The notes: a model not told the origin generated them from the letters alone. Shown: positions 35,631-43,782, counted from the first letter of the stretch. The stretch is DNA of 64,000 nt from Pseudanabaena biceps (GCA_013361095.1 JAATWA010000001.1:3069001-3133000); one strand, 5' to 3'. Numbers and translations: made by a program.

Positions 35631-36164
35631 TCAAACTTTAGACATATAGTACTGCACAAGAGCGACGATCGCCTGAATTACAGTGTCGCGCTCATCAGCA
35701 TTTAAGACCACCACGGGCGGTTGATCTTTCTCATCAACAAATCCTAAAGCAATCTTGATGTTGTCACTTGACCAAGCTCCCTCACAATCCATATGGGTAA
35801 TGCCAATGATGTAGGGAATATGCACGCGGCGATTCATAAAGCTCAAGATGCGTCTAGCATAGCGAAACTCGTGAGGACGATGAGCCGCTACCAGTAAGAC
35901 AAAGGCATGAGCTTTACGAATTAGAATGTCCCACATAAAATCAAACCGTTGCTGCCCAGGGGTTCCGTAAATATGTAAAGCCATGTTAGGACCAAAGGTT
36001 AACCTACCAAAATCCATAGCCACTGTCGTTCTGTGTTTAATCTCAGCAGTTTCATCGGTGGCGAGACGATCAGTATCCACAACGTCGATTTCGCTGACAG
36101 TCCTAATAAAAGTTGACTTCCCCGCACCGACCGTACCAGCAACAACCAAGCGCATGATTTCCAT
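35631..36164 (-). CDS. MglA-like small Ras-type GTPase
   Basis: 177 residues from MEIMRLVVAGTVGAGKSTF; twelve more codons can be read upstream, but an AAGGA sequence precedes this ATG. G1 is AGTVGAGKST, the switch I region TTVAMDFGRLTFG, G3 YGTPGQQRFDFMW and G4 THMD. A GTPase of this type together with a roadblock/LC7 partner parallels MglA/MglB, which sets cell polarity for gliding and type IV pili in Myxococcus. Here it sits between roadblock and PATAN genes, so control of motility or phototaxis is a reasonable inference. Confidence 0.85.
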   Translation of the reverse strand: MEIMRLVVAGTVGAGKSTFIRTVSEIDVVDTDRLATDETAEIKHRTTVAMDFGRLTFGPNMALHIYGTPGQQRFDFMWDILIRKAHAFVLLVAAHRPHEFRYARRILSFMNRRVHIPYIIGITHMDCEGAWSSDNIKIALGFVDEKDQPPVVVLNADERDTVIQAIVALVQYYMSKV

Positions 36165-36227
36165 GATATTTTTGTTCCTTCTGTTTGTCTTGGTTCCCAT
36201 GATTTAGGGATTACTTTGCCTTTTGAT

Positions 36228-36269
36228 CAACAGTGTCTAAGAGCTTTACAAAGCTCTTAGACACTGTTG
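36228..36269. repeat. Perfect 19-bp hairpin inside the GTPase operon
   Basis: Arms 36228-36246 and 36251-36269 pair perfectly with a 4-nt loop TACA. It lies in the 154-bp gap between the roadblock and GTPase genes, where it might attenuate or process the polycistronic RNA. Confidence 0.65.
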
Positions 36270-36318
36270 GGTCTCGCTTGGGGGTATGCCACAACAGCAA
36301 AGCCAATCTCTAAATCAA

Positions 36319-36690
36319 TTAACCAAGCGCCGCCTTCAAGTCACCAACCACGCGCTTAATTTCTAACATGAGTACACCTTGCTTAGCAGCTTTACTAGCA
36401 AGCACCAATAACACCGCTTCTTCACCGCAGCTAGTCAAAATGCCATAACCTTTTTCGCCTTCAACATATAGGCGATCGATTCCGCCTCTGGCTAGCTCAC
36501 TACCGATACGTTCGCCAAGAGACAGCATAGCGGCTGACATCGCCGCAACCCTTTCTTCGTCCATGCCACTGGGCAATGTCGAGGCAAGTGCCAAACCATC
36601 GGGGGAAACTAGAGCAGCTCCTTGAACATCACTAGTGCTAGTGACTAGATTTTGCAGAATACCTTCTAACTTGGCAACATTGATAGCCAT
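36319..36690 (-). CDS. Roadblock/LC7-domain protein (MglB-like)
   Basis: 123 residues from MAINVAKLEGILQNLVTSTS, chosen because an AAGGAG Shine-Dalgarno lies 8 bp upstream; fifteen extra codons are readable but lack this. The roadblock fold is visible: DVQGAALVSPDGLALASTLP, MSAAMLSLGERIGSELARG and the glycine-rich YVEGEKGYGILTSCGEEAVL. MglB-type roadblock proteins act as GAP and scaffold of the Ras-like GTPase encoded next. Expression is probably coordinated with the neighbours on both sides. Confidence 0.85.
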   Translation of the reverse strand: MAINVAKLEGILQNLVTSTSDVQGAALVSPDGLALASTLPSGMDEERVAAMSAAMLSLGERIGSELARGGIDRLYVEGEKGYGILTSCGEEAVLLVLASKAAKQGVLMLEIKRVVGDLKAALG

Positions 36691-36832
36691 CGTTTTTCTC
36701 CTTAGTAAATAATTTTTATAGATGGATGTTGGCACAAAGAGCCAACATCATTGCTCGGAATATGCCATGAGTGCAACGCACCTACAGAAACACATTTACT
36801 TTTGTAGATGTGCTTCTACACTTTCAGTCAAA

Positions 36833-37300
36833 CTATCCAAGGAACTCAAACTCAATCACATCATGGTCACTACCGCGTAGAACAGATTCTACCTGTTTGC
36901 CGCGCAAACGCTTGCCCGTGACCTTTTCTAATACACCCTGAATCGCTCCTAGAGTGAAAGTCAGTTTGCGAGGAGAACCTTGGGGTTCTCCAGCAGAACA
37001 TATGGTTTCTTGACAATAGACTTTGATGGATTCGTCAGAACCCTCTATTTTGTCAACAATACAAAGCCTTGTTCCTTCCTTACCCAATGCCTTTTGCAAA
37101 GCAGGTACCAAGGTGTCTAAAGTCGAGTTCTCACTATTTAGACCCAACTGCTCCGCTAGTTGCTTACCCCGATTACGTCCTGCTGCAATCAAGGTGATTG
37201 CAGCCGCCTTCTCTCCCAAGGCCTCTTCCGCACCAGTAACTACTGCTTTAAAGCAAACAATGCTACTGAAGTCACCCAATACATTCCGAACTTCGCCCAT
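36833..37300 (-). CDS. Conserved protein heading the roadblock/GTPase/PATAN cluster
   Basis: 155 residues, soluble. It begins MGEVRNVLGDFSSIVCFKAV and contains AITLIAAGRNRGKQLAEQLG, LCIVDKIEGSDESIKVYCQE, and AIQGVLEKVTGKRLRGKQVE. The alpha/beta pattern, the conserved cysteine and the C-terminal ligand-like region recall 4VR-type small-molecule-binding domains, but I cannot assign it firmly. An AGAGG sequence precedes the ATG. As the first gene of the unit it may give the input signal. The 1 kb upstream region contains no other gene. Confidence 0.65.
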   Translation of the reverse strand: MGEVRNVLGDFSSIVCFKAVVTGAEEALGEKAAAITLIAAGRNRGKQLAEQLGLNSENSTLDTLVPALQKALGKEGTRLCIVDKIEGSDESIKVYCQETICSAGEPQGSPRKLTFTLGAIQGVLEKVTGKRLRGKQVESVLRGSDHDVIEFEFLG

Positions 37301-38358
37301 GATAAACCTCTATGATAATTTCTTTGATGATTACTTCATTCCTGCGGTTCCAGTGGAAATCATGCGTCTGAATAGACCTTCTGACCACCCTGTTTCCTTT
37401 AATACAGCCTGTGAGGAGACTTCTACATAGGCTTACTCAATAAAGGCTAGATCAATCATGCAAATCTTTCCAAGAGCATCGCGCAGATCTTCATTTATAG
37501 AAAATTTTAACTTATCAACCTTGTAGATCTAGCGGTTTTCAAAAAGATCAAACAATCATTTAAAAACCAAAAAAATCAACCCCCAATTAAAATGTCTAAG
37601 TTTTTATTTTGCGTAACAGCCCAATAAAAACTTACTATAAACTACTCAGTTAAACTTGAGTAATGATTCGGCAGAAACTCAATCAGCAAGAATGAATTTC
37701 TGGAATAAAGTTATTATGGATCGAAAGGTAATTAATACTGAATAACTTAACTCTTCTTTATATATTTTATATCATTTCATTATTATCAATAGGTGTTTAT
37801 ACTGATTTAGCAAATCAACAGGAATAATCTCTAATAATTTTAATTTGCTATGTTGGTCAACAATGACTTTTTAGGCTTTATTAAGTAACTGGGCATGATT
37901 GAATATAAAATCCTAGAGCCTATGATTTGGAAAGATCATAGGTCGCAGATATATGTGACGGATTTTAATCGCACCTTCCTACTTGTACTAACACAATAAA
38001 TAGCTTTACTATTTATTGTGTTAGAATTTTAACAAGGGGTTTGTTCTTTGATTTGCGGAAGGGTTTGTACACTTTCATGAGGTAGTCTTGTAATCACTAA
38101 AGCAAAAAGTGAGAGAATACATTTTGATATGTCCCTCTTATTTTTTTTAGATATATTTACAACTTCAGTAGACTTTGTTAGAACTTTTTGGAAATTATTT
38201 TTGTGCTAATTGTTATACGCTCAATGCTTTGTAGCTTGCAAAATTGCGATACAATATAAATAGCGAGGCGCAATTAGATATAGAGTCCAAAGGTTTGTGG
38301 CGGATACTGCCCTTTCTGCATAGATTTTAACTCTGATTTTTAATCGCGCCTAGCTACT
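37301..38358. other. Gene-poor 1.06-kb region upstream of two divergent units
   Basis: No credible coding sequence, tRNA or CRISPR was found; the longest frames are short (34-43 codons) and not recognisable. One hairpin occurs at 37988-38024 (CTAACACAATAAATA with its complement, 15 bp, 7-nt loop). Base composition is very AT-rich and HIP1 sites are absent. The region must hold the promoters for the leftward GTPase cluster and the rightward NACHT gene, and could host a small RNA. Confidence 0.5.
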
Positions 38359-38463
38359 TACAGCGCTTTGCGCTTAATTAAAACCCAGAGAGATTTTGGG
38401 AAACGGCGCGGAGCGCCGCTTCCCAAAATCTCTCTGTACTACTCAAAGCCTCAACAGGCTGTA
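38359..38463. repeat. 105-bp palindromic element, copy 2
   Basis: Ends TACAGC and GCTGTA. The 51-nt hairpin (38386-38409 with 38413-38436, 24 bp, one mismatch, loop GGA, apex ACGGCGC) is exactly central with 27 bp each side. The right arm is TACTACTCAAAGCCT followed by CAACAGGCTGTA. It lies 38 bp upstream of the NACHT gene start. Confidence 0.88.
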
Positions 38464-38501
38464 TCACAGAGAAATTGCATAGTTGTTTGGGCGTGACGAA
38501 A

Positions 38502-40697
38502 ATGTCAATGGATATAAAACAAGAGCAGATTGTTCATAGATTTGTCAAAAGATTTGAAGCAGCTTTATTAGGATTCACAGAAAGTATTGCTGCTAGAGGA
38601 ATTGAGATTGAGCCAGTCTATTTCGGACATACAGTTGCTCGCTCAGCGCGTCACTATGCTCGAAACTATGCCAAAGTCCATGGATTACTGCAAATATTTG
38701 GCGATCGCCGCTTATCTACACTCAATTCTATTTATATTCCTCAGAAGTTCCAAACCCATACTTCCATTCGCAACTTTGAGTCAGTTGACGAGCTTGAGGA
38801 AGCATTTTCCTATGACTTACAAAGAGGAAATCGTAGTAAAGGTAATAATCTATTAGGGTTAAATGTAGCTAATGAAGAAGCTTATTTGACTATTTTAGGT
38901 CAGCCAGCAACGGGAAAAACTACCTTCTTAAAATATATTGGGCTGGAGGCTTTACAATATCCCGAAAGTCGCTATAAGCATGATTTGATACCTGTATTTA
39001 TTCCGATGTGGAAGTTCTCTCATAGTGGCGATCAATTGCTAGAAGCGATCGCTGAGGAGTTCGAGAAATCAAAATTTCCCCATTCACAGGAATTAGCGAT
39101 ATGGCTATTGGAAAGAGGTAAGTTACTCGTTCTCATTGATGGATTAAACGAAGCAGGATCTTCACAGCAGCAGCTATCTAAGCATTTTCGTGAATTTGTT
39201 AAGACCTATTCTAAAAATCGATATATTGTCTCTAGTCGTCTTGTTTGCTATCAGAATAGTTTAGGACAGTTCCTAGAATTAGCGATGCAGCCTTGGAGTG
39301 ACTTATTAATTCAGGAATATATTCACAAATGGTTTGCGATCGCCTATGAAGCTAAAGATGTAGAAACTGATGTAAGTACAGGGCTAGATGTTGCCTCTGA
39401 GGAAGCACAACGTTGCTGGCAGATTGTGCAACTAAATCCCATTGCTAGGGATTTGGCTAATTCGCCGCTTTGTCTATCGCTACTCTGTTTACTTTGCGAT
39501 CGCCACTATAGTTTTCCGAGTCATGTGAGTGGACTTTATGAGAAAGCGATTCATTTAGTTTTAGAAGAGCAAGTATTAAAGTGTCAAGCTCTTACCCATG
39601 AAGGACGGAATATCCTTAGTACTGACATCTTAGAGATTTTCTTAACAGAAATTGCCTACAAAAGCTTTGAAATGAGGCGGACAACGATCCCCCTATCAGA
39701 AGTGTCCGATCACTTACAAATAGTATTAACTAACTGTAAAGGCAGCTTACAAAATTTAGATATTGACTTTGCAATCAAGGTATTGCAACAAATGGGAATA
39801 TGTAAAATTATTACTTCAGAAAGTACATCTGGCACTGGTTTGGCGATCTGTCCAAATTTTACTTTTAGTCATATCACGTTGCAGGAATATTTTACGGCGC
39901 GTTATATTTACCAGCATCAAAAAATTGGTCAGGTGGTTACAAATCACTTGAACGATCGCCACTGGCAAGAAGTCTTTCTATTAGTCTCAGGCATGATGAT
40001 GGGGAATGCTGAAGAATTACTTTTGGAGATTGAGGCTCAGGCAATCACCTACATCAATACTAGTAAATTACAGGATATTCTCGATTGGCTGGATCAAGTG
40101 ACCTTTAATTCTCAGGGTGAGTATAAAAATGTCATTAAAAGAATTGCGACGCTATTTTTGGCAAGACCGCGTTTTTTAGTAGAACTGTCCTCAGCATTGA
40201 GGTTAACTAGAGTATTAGGTACGGCTCGCGATTTATATCAGTTATTTGATAATTCCCTTGATTTTGATCCAATATTTGCGGCGGATTTGTCGATGAGTCT
40301 TGCCCATGCTCTTGATTTTGATAGCACGACCGAACTCAATCTTGCGATTCAACTTTGTAGTCAGCTCGAACAGGTTCTTAATCCCGTTAAGTTTGATCAA
40401 AAATATATTAATTTTGCAGTTCTAAATAGCAGACTACAAGCACTAGTTTCTCAGACTCCTAGCTACGATCAATCCTTTGAAATCAGAGAAGAATTTCGCA
40501 ATCAAATCGGACGCATTTGGCTACAGACCCTCTATCTACCTGCGGAATTAAATCAAATCTCGCTTCAAGAAATAGAAGCACTAGACAGCTATCTCTATGC
40601 CAATTTATTGATGATCAAATGTAAAAATATGGCAATCTCAGTTTCGCTAAAAAAATGGCAAAAAATTGAATCTCAAATGCTCAAAATCATCAAATAA
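38502..40697 (+). CDS. NACHT-family STAND NTPase
   Basis: About 731 residues from ATG at 38502 (another ATG follows two codons later). After an N-terminal region of about 120 residues comes the NACHT core: Walker A LGQPATGKTTFLKYIGLEA, Walker B LLVLIDGLNEAGS with the NACHT-type D-G-x-x-E, IVSSRLVCYQ as sensor, and ANSPLCLSLLCLLCDRHYSF. FTFSHITLQEYFTARYI is the winged-helix end typical of NACHT proteins. The C-terminal 300 residues are helical without TPR or LRR pattern. Bacterial NACHT proteins of this layout include antiphage defence proteins. It stands alone and is flanked by inverted copies of a 105-bp repeat. Confidence 0.82.
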   Translation: MSMDIKQEQIVHRFVKRFEAALLGFTESIAARGIEIEPVYFGHTVARSARHYARNYAKVHGLLQIFGDRRLSTLNSIYIPQKFQTHTSIRNFESVDELEEAFSYDLQRGNRSKGNNLLGLNVANEEAYLTILGQPATGKTTFLKYIGLEALQYPESRYKHDLIPVFIPMWKFSHSGDQLLEAIAEEFEKSKFPHSQELAIWLLERGKLLVLIDGLNEAGSSQQQLSKHFREFVKTYSKNRYIVSSRLVCYQNSLGQFLELAMQPWSDLLIQEYIHKWFAIAYEAKDVETDVSTGLDVASEEAQRCWQIVQLNPIARDLANSPLCLSLLCLLCDRHYSFPSHVSGLYEKAIHLVLEEQVLKCQALTHEGRNILSTDILEIFLTEIAYKSFEMRRTTIPLSEVSDHLQIVLTNCKGSLQNLDIDFAIKVLQQMGICKIITSESTSGTGLAICPNFTFSHITLQEYFTARYIYQHQKIGQVVTNHLNDRHWQEVFLLVSGMMMGNAEELLLEIEAQAITYINTSKLQDILDWLDQVTFNSQGEYKNVIKRIATLFLARPRFLVELSSALRLTRVLGTARDLYQLFDNSLDFDPIFAADLSMSLAHALDFDSTTELNLAIQLCSQLEQVLNPVKFDQKYINFAVLNSRLQALVSQTPSYDQSFEIREEFRNQIGRIWLQTLYLPAELNQISLQEIEALDSYLYANLLMIKCKNMAISVSLKKWQKIESQMLKIIK

Positions 40698-40738
40698 TAT
40701 CAAAACAAAAAATGGCTTCGCCATTTTTTGTTTTGATA
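40698..40738 (+). terminator. Terminator of the NACHT gene
   Basis: Perfect 19-bp stem (40698-40716 with 40720-40738) around loop TTC, starting at the base after the stop codon. The T-rich 3' arm (CCATTTTTTGTTTTG) supports termination. Confidence 0.8.
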
Positions 40739-40758
40739 ACCTTACTGGATTTGGTTTT

Positions 40759-40863
40759 CAAAGCCTATTGATGGTTTGAGTAGTACAGAAAGATTTTTGA
40801 AAGCGGCGCGAAGCGCCGCTTTCAAAAATCTTTCTGGGTTTTAAGTTGGCGCAAAGCGCTGTA
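40759..40863. repeat. 105-bp palindromic element, copy 3 (inverted)
   Basis: The right end is GCGCTGTA; the left end is eroded (CAAAGC for TACAGC). The perfect 24-bp hairpin (40786-40809 with 40813-40836, loop GAA, apex AAGCGGCGC) is exactly central. Orientation is opposite to the copy at 38359, so the two bracket the NACHT gene as inverted repeats. Confidence 0.85.
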
Positions 40864-40866
40864 TAA

Positions 40867-41352
40867 CTATTTGATAACTTTGAGCTTATTTACAGTCAGC
40901 GTAAACTTACCGCCACTACTCCCGCCAAACGATGACACCCGCACAATATAGTTACCTGACTGACGTACTTTAAAAAATACTAAGGAGTTCGTACTATCTC
41001 CCGCCGCATCATCATTCTCAGCAATTACCTCTCCCTTACTATCCAAAAGGCTTAACACTGTATCAAAACTAGAAGAAATGACCGTAATCTCTAAGCGTTC
41101 GTCTTTTTCAGCAGCGATCGCATAGTCTCGAGCGAATCCTTTTTGTCCAGTGGGAATGTCTTTGTCAGTGAGAGTATCCTTAACGTCTAGACCAATCGCG
41201 ATCGGTGCGGGCTTATAGATCGCGCTGCGAACTTGAGCCGCAACAGGTAACCTACCGCACGATAACGAAGCGATCGCGCATCCAACTGCCACCCATAATT
41301 TGATCGCAGAACTTGAAAATAGTTGAAGATTAAACAAGTGTAATTGCTTCAC
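40867..41352 (-). CDS. Secreted PPC-domain protein
   Basis: 161 residues. A signal peptide is visible (IKLWVAVGCAIASLSCGRLP, cleavage likely after PVAAQ). The remainder is one pre-peptidase C-terminal (PPC) beta-sandwich: DYAIAAEKDERLEITVISSS, FDTVLSLLDSKGEVIAENDD and SGNYIVRVSSFGGSSGGKFT. PPC domains bind surfaces or assist secreted enzymes; here it stands alone. Its ATG overlaps the scpA stop by 4 bp, so it is translated from the scpA transcript. Confidence 0.82.
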   Translation of the reverse strand: MKQLHLFNLQLFSSSAIKLWVAVGCAIASLSCGRLPVAAQVRSAIYKPAPIAIGLDVKDTLTDKDIPTGQKGFARDYAIAAEKDERLEITVISSSFDTVLSLLDSKGEVIAENDDAAGDSTNSLVFFKVRQSGNYIVRVSSFGGSSGGKFTLTVNKLKVIK

Positions 41353-42173
41353 GAAACTTCTTTGAATTCAGAAAATTTTAACTGTAGCTGAGTTGATTCT
41401 ACTGTGGAATCTGTGGCGCTGTTGGGGAAGGGAATTTCTTTAACTAAAGTTGGCTTGATATGCGGCACAATCTGGATCTTGCCGTAAAATTCTGACTGAT
41501 ATAAATCCACCTTTGATTGCGAAGCCATCAGCAATAATCCCCAGAACACACCAACGCGATCACTAAATACTTCCGCCAAATCAGCAATTTCAATCTCTTC
41601 ATGGGGATGTCGCACAAAATAGCGTTCAATTTCTTCAACCATTTCTGACAAATTCTCTTTGTGAGCAAGCTGGGCGATCGCTTTCATTGCCGCCTTTCTT
41701 GCCATTTTGCCCTGAGTTTGTCGCTTAGCAGGTTTACTAGATTTGCGATCGACGATCTCGGCGATCGCCTCGATTTGAGCAATCAACTCCTCTAAAGTAA
41801 TTCTTCTGGCTTTGGGTGGTAAAGCTACTGGTAAGCGCCGCAACCGCTTATCAAAATCCGTCGGTAACCGCAAAGAATTTGCTATTTCTACGTTTACGTC
41901 CGCTTCATCCTCTAGGATTTCCTCAACTTGATCGTAGGCTAACTGACTCTCCGATAGAGAATTAGCCTTAAGCAGCACCAACATTGACGCATAGAGCATT
42001 GCTTGCCCTGAGTCATACAAATCACGGCGATCGCTCACAATCAAGCGGGATAAAAACCGATCAACCACATCAATCACCTGCACATCCCAAGGATCAATTT
42101 CACCACGCTCTGCTAGATCAATAAGCAGGGCAATGGCATCTTTGGTAACTGATTCGGCGATCGATAGGGTCAT
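41349..42173 (-). CDS. scpA: Segregation and condensation protein A
   Basis: 274 residues of kleisin type. The N-terminal helical domain that binds the Smc neck starts ALLIDLAERGEIDPWDVQVI and continues VVDRFLSRLIVS; the C-terminal winged helix includes VEEIERYFVRHPHEEIEIAD and FWGLLLMASQSKVDLYQSEF. ScpA bridges Smc heads with ScpB for chromosome organisation. scpB and smc are not in the window. It shares an ATGA overlap with the downstream PPC-protein gene. Confidence 0.9.
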   Translation of the reverse strand: MTLSIAESVTKDAIALLIDLAERGEIDPWDVQVIDVVDRFLSRLIVSDRRDLYDSGQAMLYASMLVLLKANSLSESQLAYDQVEEILEDEADVNVEIANSLRLPTDFDKRLRRLPVALPPKARRITLEELIAQIEAIAEIVDRKSSKPAKRQTQGKMARKAAMKAIAQLAHKENLSEMVEEIERYFVRHPHEEIEIADLAEVFSDRVGVFWGLLLMASQSKVDLYQSEFYGKIQIVPHIKPTLVKEIPFPNSATDSTVESTQLQLKFSEFKEVS

Positions 42174-42230
42174 AGAGCTTACTAGAAGCGGATGCTTAAA
42201 AATATCATCGATTGAAGTGAAATATCAAAA

Positions 42231-42280
42231 AATGGCTAAAAAAGATGTAGCGCTAGGGGTTGCATCTTTTTTTAGGCATT
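42231..42280 (-). terminator. Imperfect hairpin overlapping the 3' end of the LapA-like gene
   Basis: Read on the minus strand, AATGCCTAAAAAAAGATG pairs with its near-complement around a loop of about 15 nt, ending in a T run. It overlaps the last codons and stop of the LapA-like gene (AATGCCTAA encodes Asn-Ala-stop). Confidence 0.65.
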
Positions 42281-42673
42281 TTTTGTCTTGTCTTCATCAA
42301 TCTCTACATCGATCGCCGAAGCTGATACTAGACGCTTGCGCTCGTCAATTTCAATATTCAAACTTTGGACAGTTTCTTGTAAATTCTGGATTTGCACGTT
42401 TTTGTTACGCATCTCAATAGATTTTTGCAAACTTGCCCAAACACTAAATATCCAAGCCAAAACTGCACCTAACCCCATCGACAAAATCAATTCCACCGCG
42501 ATCGGTGCTTCTAGTTTCAATTGGGGCAGTAATTGAATAGATGCAGGGCTGGTATTTTGCAAAGAAAACAGTACTAATCCGAGGACAACTGCAAAAATGA
42601 CAATAAAGTTAAGCTGACGCACAATAATTAAGCTCCAATTCCTAAATACGTTAGCTAATGATTTATCAGACAA
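42272..42673 (-). CDS. LapA/DUF1049-domain membrane protein
   Basis: 133 residues. Two membrane helices (LNFIVIFAVVLGLVLFSLQN and AVELILSMGLGAVLAWIFSV) are separated by a short loop, and a coiled-coil tail follows (IEMRNKNVQIQNLQETVQSL). This is the LapA/DUF1049 layout, in which a two-helix anchor holds a cytoplasmic coiled coil. In other bacteria LapA works in envelope and LPS assembly; in cyanobacteria the role is undefined. Confidence 0.82.
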   Translation of the reverse strand: MSDKSLANVFRNWSLIIVRQLNFIVIFAVVLGLVLFSLQNTSPASIQLLPQLKLEAPIAVELILSMGLGAVLAWIFSVWASLQKSIEMRNKNVQIQNLQETVQSLNIEIDERKRLVSASAIDVEIDEDKTKNA

Positions 42674-42724
42674 TGCTCATAATGTCTATCTACAGCTTAA
42701 AGAGCTAGACGCATTAATAAACAA

Positions 42725-42749
42725 TAAGGCGGCGCGATGCGCCGCCTTA
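42725..42749. repeat. 11-bp GGCGGCGC mini-hairpin
   Basis: TAAGGCGGCGC (42725-42735) pairs perfectly with 42739-42749 around loop GAT. It lies upstream of the LapA-like gene, next to the following repeat. Confidence 0.65.
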
Positions 42750-42756
42750 CTGTTTT

Positions 42757-42872
42757 TATAGCTATCGCCAAGTGTCCTAGGACATAAAACCCAAGAATTA
42801 GCTGGCGGCGCTCAGCGCCGCCAGCTAATTCTTGGGTTTTGATTTGTCATAAAACAAATGACTGTAGTTATA
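42757..42872. repeat. TATAGCTATCGCC-ended palindromic repeat, copy 2
   Basis: Perfect 26-bp central hairpin (42786-42811 with 42815-42840, loop TCA, apex GCTGGCGGCGC). The left arm is TATAGCTATCGCCAAGTGTC followed by CTAGGACATAAAACCC; the right end TAGTTATA is its loose complement. The left arm matches the copy at 13555-13588 read on the other strand. Confidence 0.8.
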
Positions 42873-42880
42873 TGCCGTAT

Positions 42881-42985
42881 TACAGCGCTTTTCGCTTTCT
42901 TAAAACCCAAGAAAATTTTTGAAGGGCTGGCGAAGCCAGCCCTTCAAAAATTTTCTTGTACTACACAAAGCTGCAATAGGCTGTA
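42881..42985. repeat. 105-bp palindromic element, copy 4
   Basis: Ends TACAGC and GGCTGTA. A perfect 24-bp hairpin (42908-42931 with 42935-42958, loop GAA, apex GGGCTGGC) is exactly central. Arms match copy 2 in the same orientation. It directly follows the previous repeat, with 8 bp between them. Confidence 0.88.
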
Positions 42986-42994
42986 GTAAAGGAT

Positions 42995-43300
42995 TTAAAA
43001 TTGGACGGCATTTTTGCGGATACCTGAAATTTTAGACTTACTTTTTTGAATATCTTCATCAGTTAAAGGCACAATATCAATGTGATTAAACAGTGTTGTC
43101 ACAAAGGTAAATAGCAAAAACGGCAAAGATGTCACTATAATCAATCCAACTGCACCAAAGGAATAAACTGGCTTACTCATTAAGGACAGAGCCGATGCAA
43201 GCGCTGCAAAGACTACACCAAGCCATATAATGATTTGTCCAAAAATATCGCTTAGGGTTAGAGTACAAACAAAGCGGTATTTACCAATATCATTCATCAT
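42995..43300 (-). CDS. Hypothetical membrane protein, 101 residues
   Basis: Two or three hydrophobic helices: DIFGQIIIWLGVVFAALASA and AVGLIIVTSLPFLLFTFVTT, with a short charged C-terminus (DEDIQKSKSKISGIRKNA). The length and organisation recall small cyanobacterial inner-membrane proteins. No family recognised. It is preceded by a double-hairpin repeat at 43436-43564 and followed by a 105-bp element. Confidence 0.6.
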   Translation of the reverse strand: MMNDIGKYRFVCTLTLSDIFGQIIIWLGVVFAALASALSLMSKPVYSFGAVGLIIVTSLPFLLFTFVTTLFNHIDIVPLTDEDIQKSKSKISGIRKNAVQF

Positions 43301-43435
43301 AATTGCACCTGTAAAAAATAGTTTTATAAAGCGTTATTGAGTAGCTGGTTCTAGTTTTTAACTAGAACCTAAATATGAGTAGAAGCGTGTGTGCCTCATG
43401 TTCAGGCTTTTTACATTTAATTGAGCTTGGCTACT

Positions 43436-43564
43436 AGCAATTCTCATCACAAAACCAATTTTGGGGTTTTCAGCGCCAAAGGCGCTGAAAACCCCAAAAT
43501 TGGTTTTGTGAAAGCTAGCATTAGACTGGCTTTCACAAAACCAATTTTTATAATGAGAATTGCT
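43436..43564. repeat. Double-hairpin repeat with AGCAATTCTCAT ends (copy 4, complete)
   Basis: Perfect 12-bp terminal inverted repeats AGCAATTCTCAT (43436-43447) and ATGAGAATTGCT (43553-43564). Hairpin one: 43449-43477 with 43481-43509, 29 bp, perfect, loop AAA. Hairpin two: 43496-43518 with 43526-43548, 23 bp, one mismatch. Positions 43496-43509 belong to both. This is the best-preserved member, 129 bp long. Confidence 0.9.
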
Positions 43565-43716
43565 GCTTGGCTACTTAATATGTTTCAAGTTAATAAATAA
43601 GATTATTATGTTAGATCTTAAGTATACGAACCGTATTTAGAGATTGAGGTTACGATTTATTGAGAATATTTCCTAAGTTTAAGAAATATTGCTATCTAAG
43701 CGCTTTGCGCTTTATT

Positions 43717-43769
43717 AAAACCCAAAAGATGAATGGCGGGGAAGCGCCGCCATTCATCTTTTGGGTTTT
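43717..43769. repeat. 23-bp hairpin with part of the apex deleted
   Basis: Arms 43717-43739 and 43747-43769 pair perfectly. The loop GGAAGCG is what remains when three bases are lost from a GGCGGCGC-GAA-GCGCCGCC apex, an asymmetric loss not repaired on the other arm. The left flank AGCGCTTTGCGCTTTATT matches the 105-bp elements. Confidence 0.75.
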
Positions 43770-43782
43770 TGACAAACAAAAT

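Noticed and set aside
37023..37430. Plus-strand frame opposite and beyond the 155-residue gene, ending MINLYDNFFDDYFIPAVPVE-like
   Set aside because: Most of it is antisense to a real gene and the remaining 43 codons match nothing I recognise.
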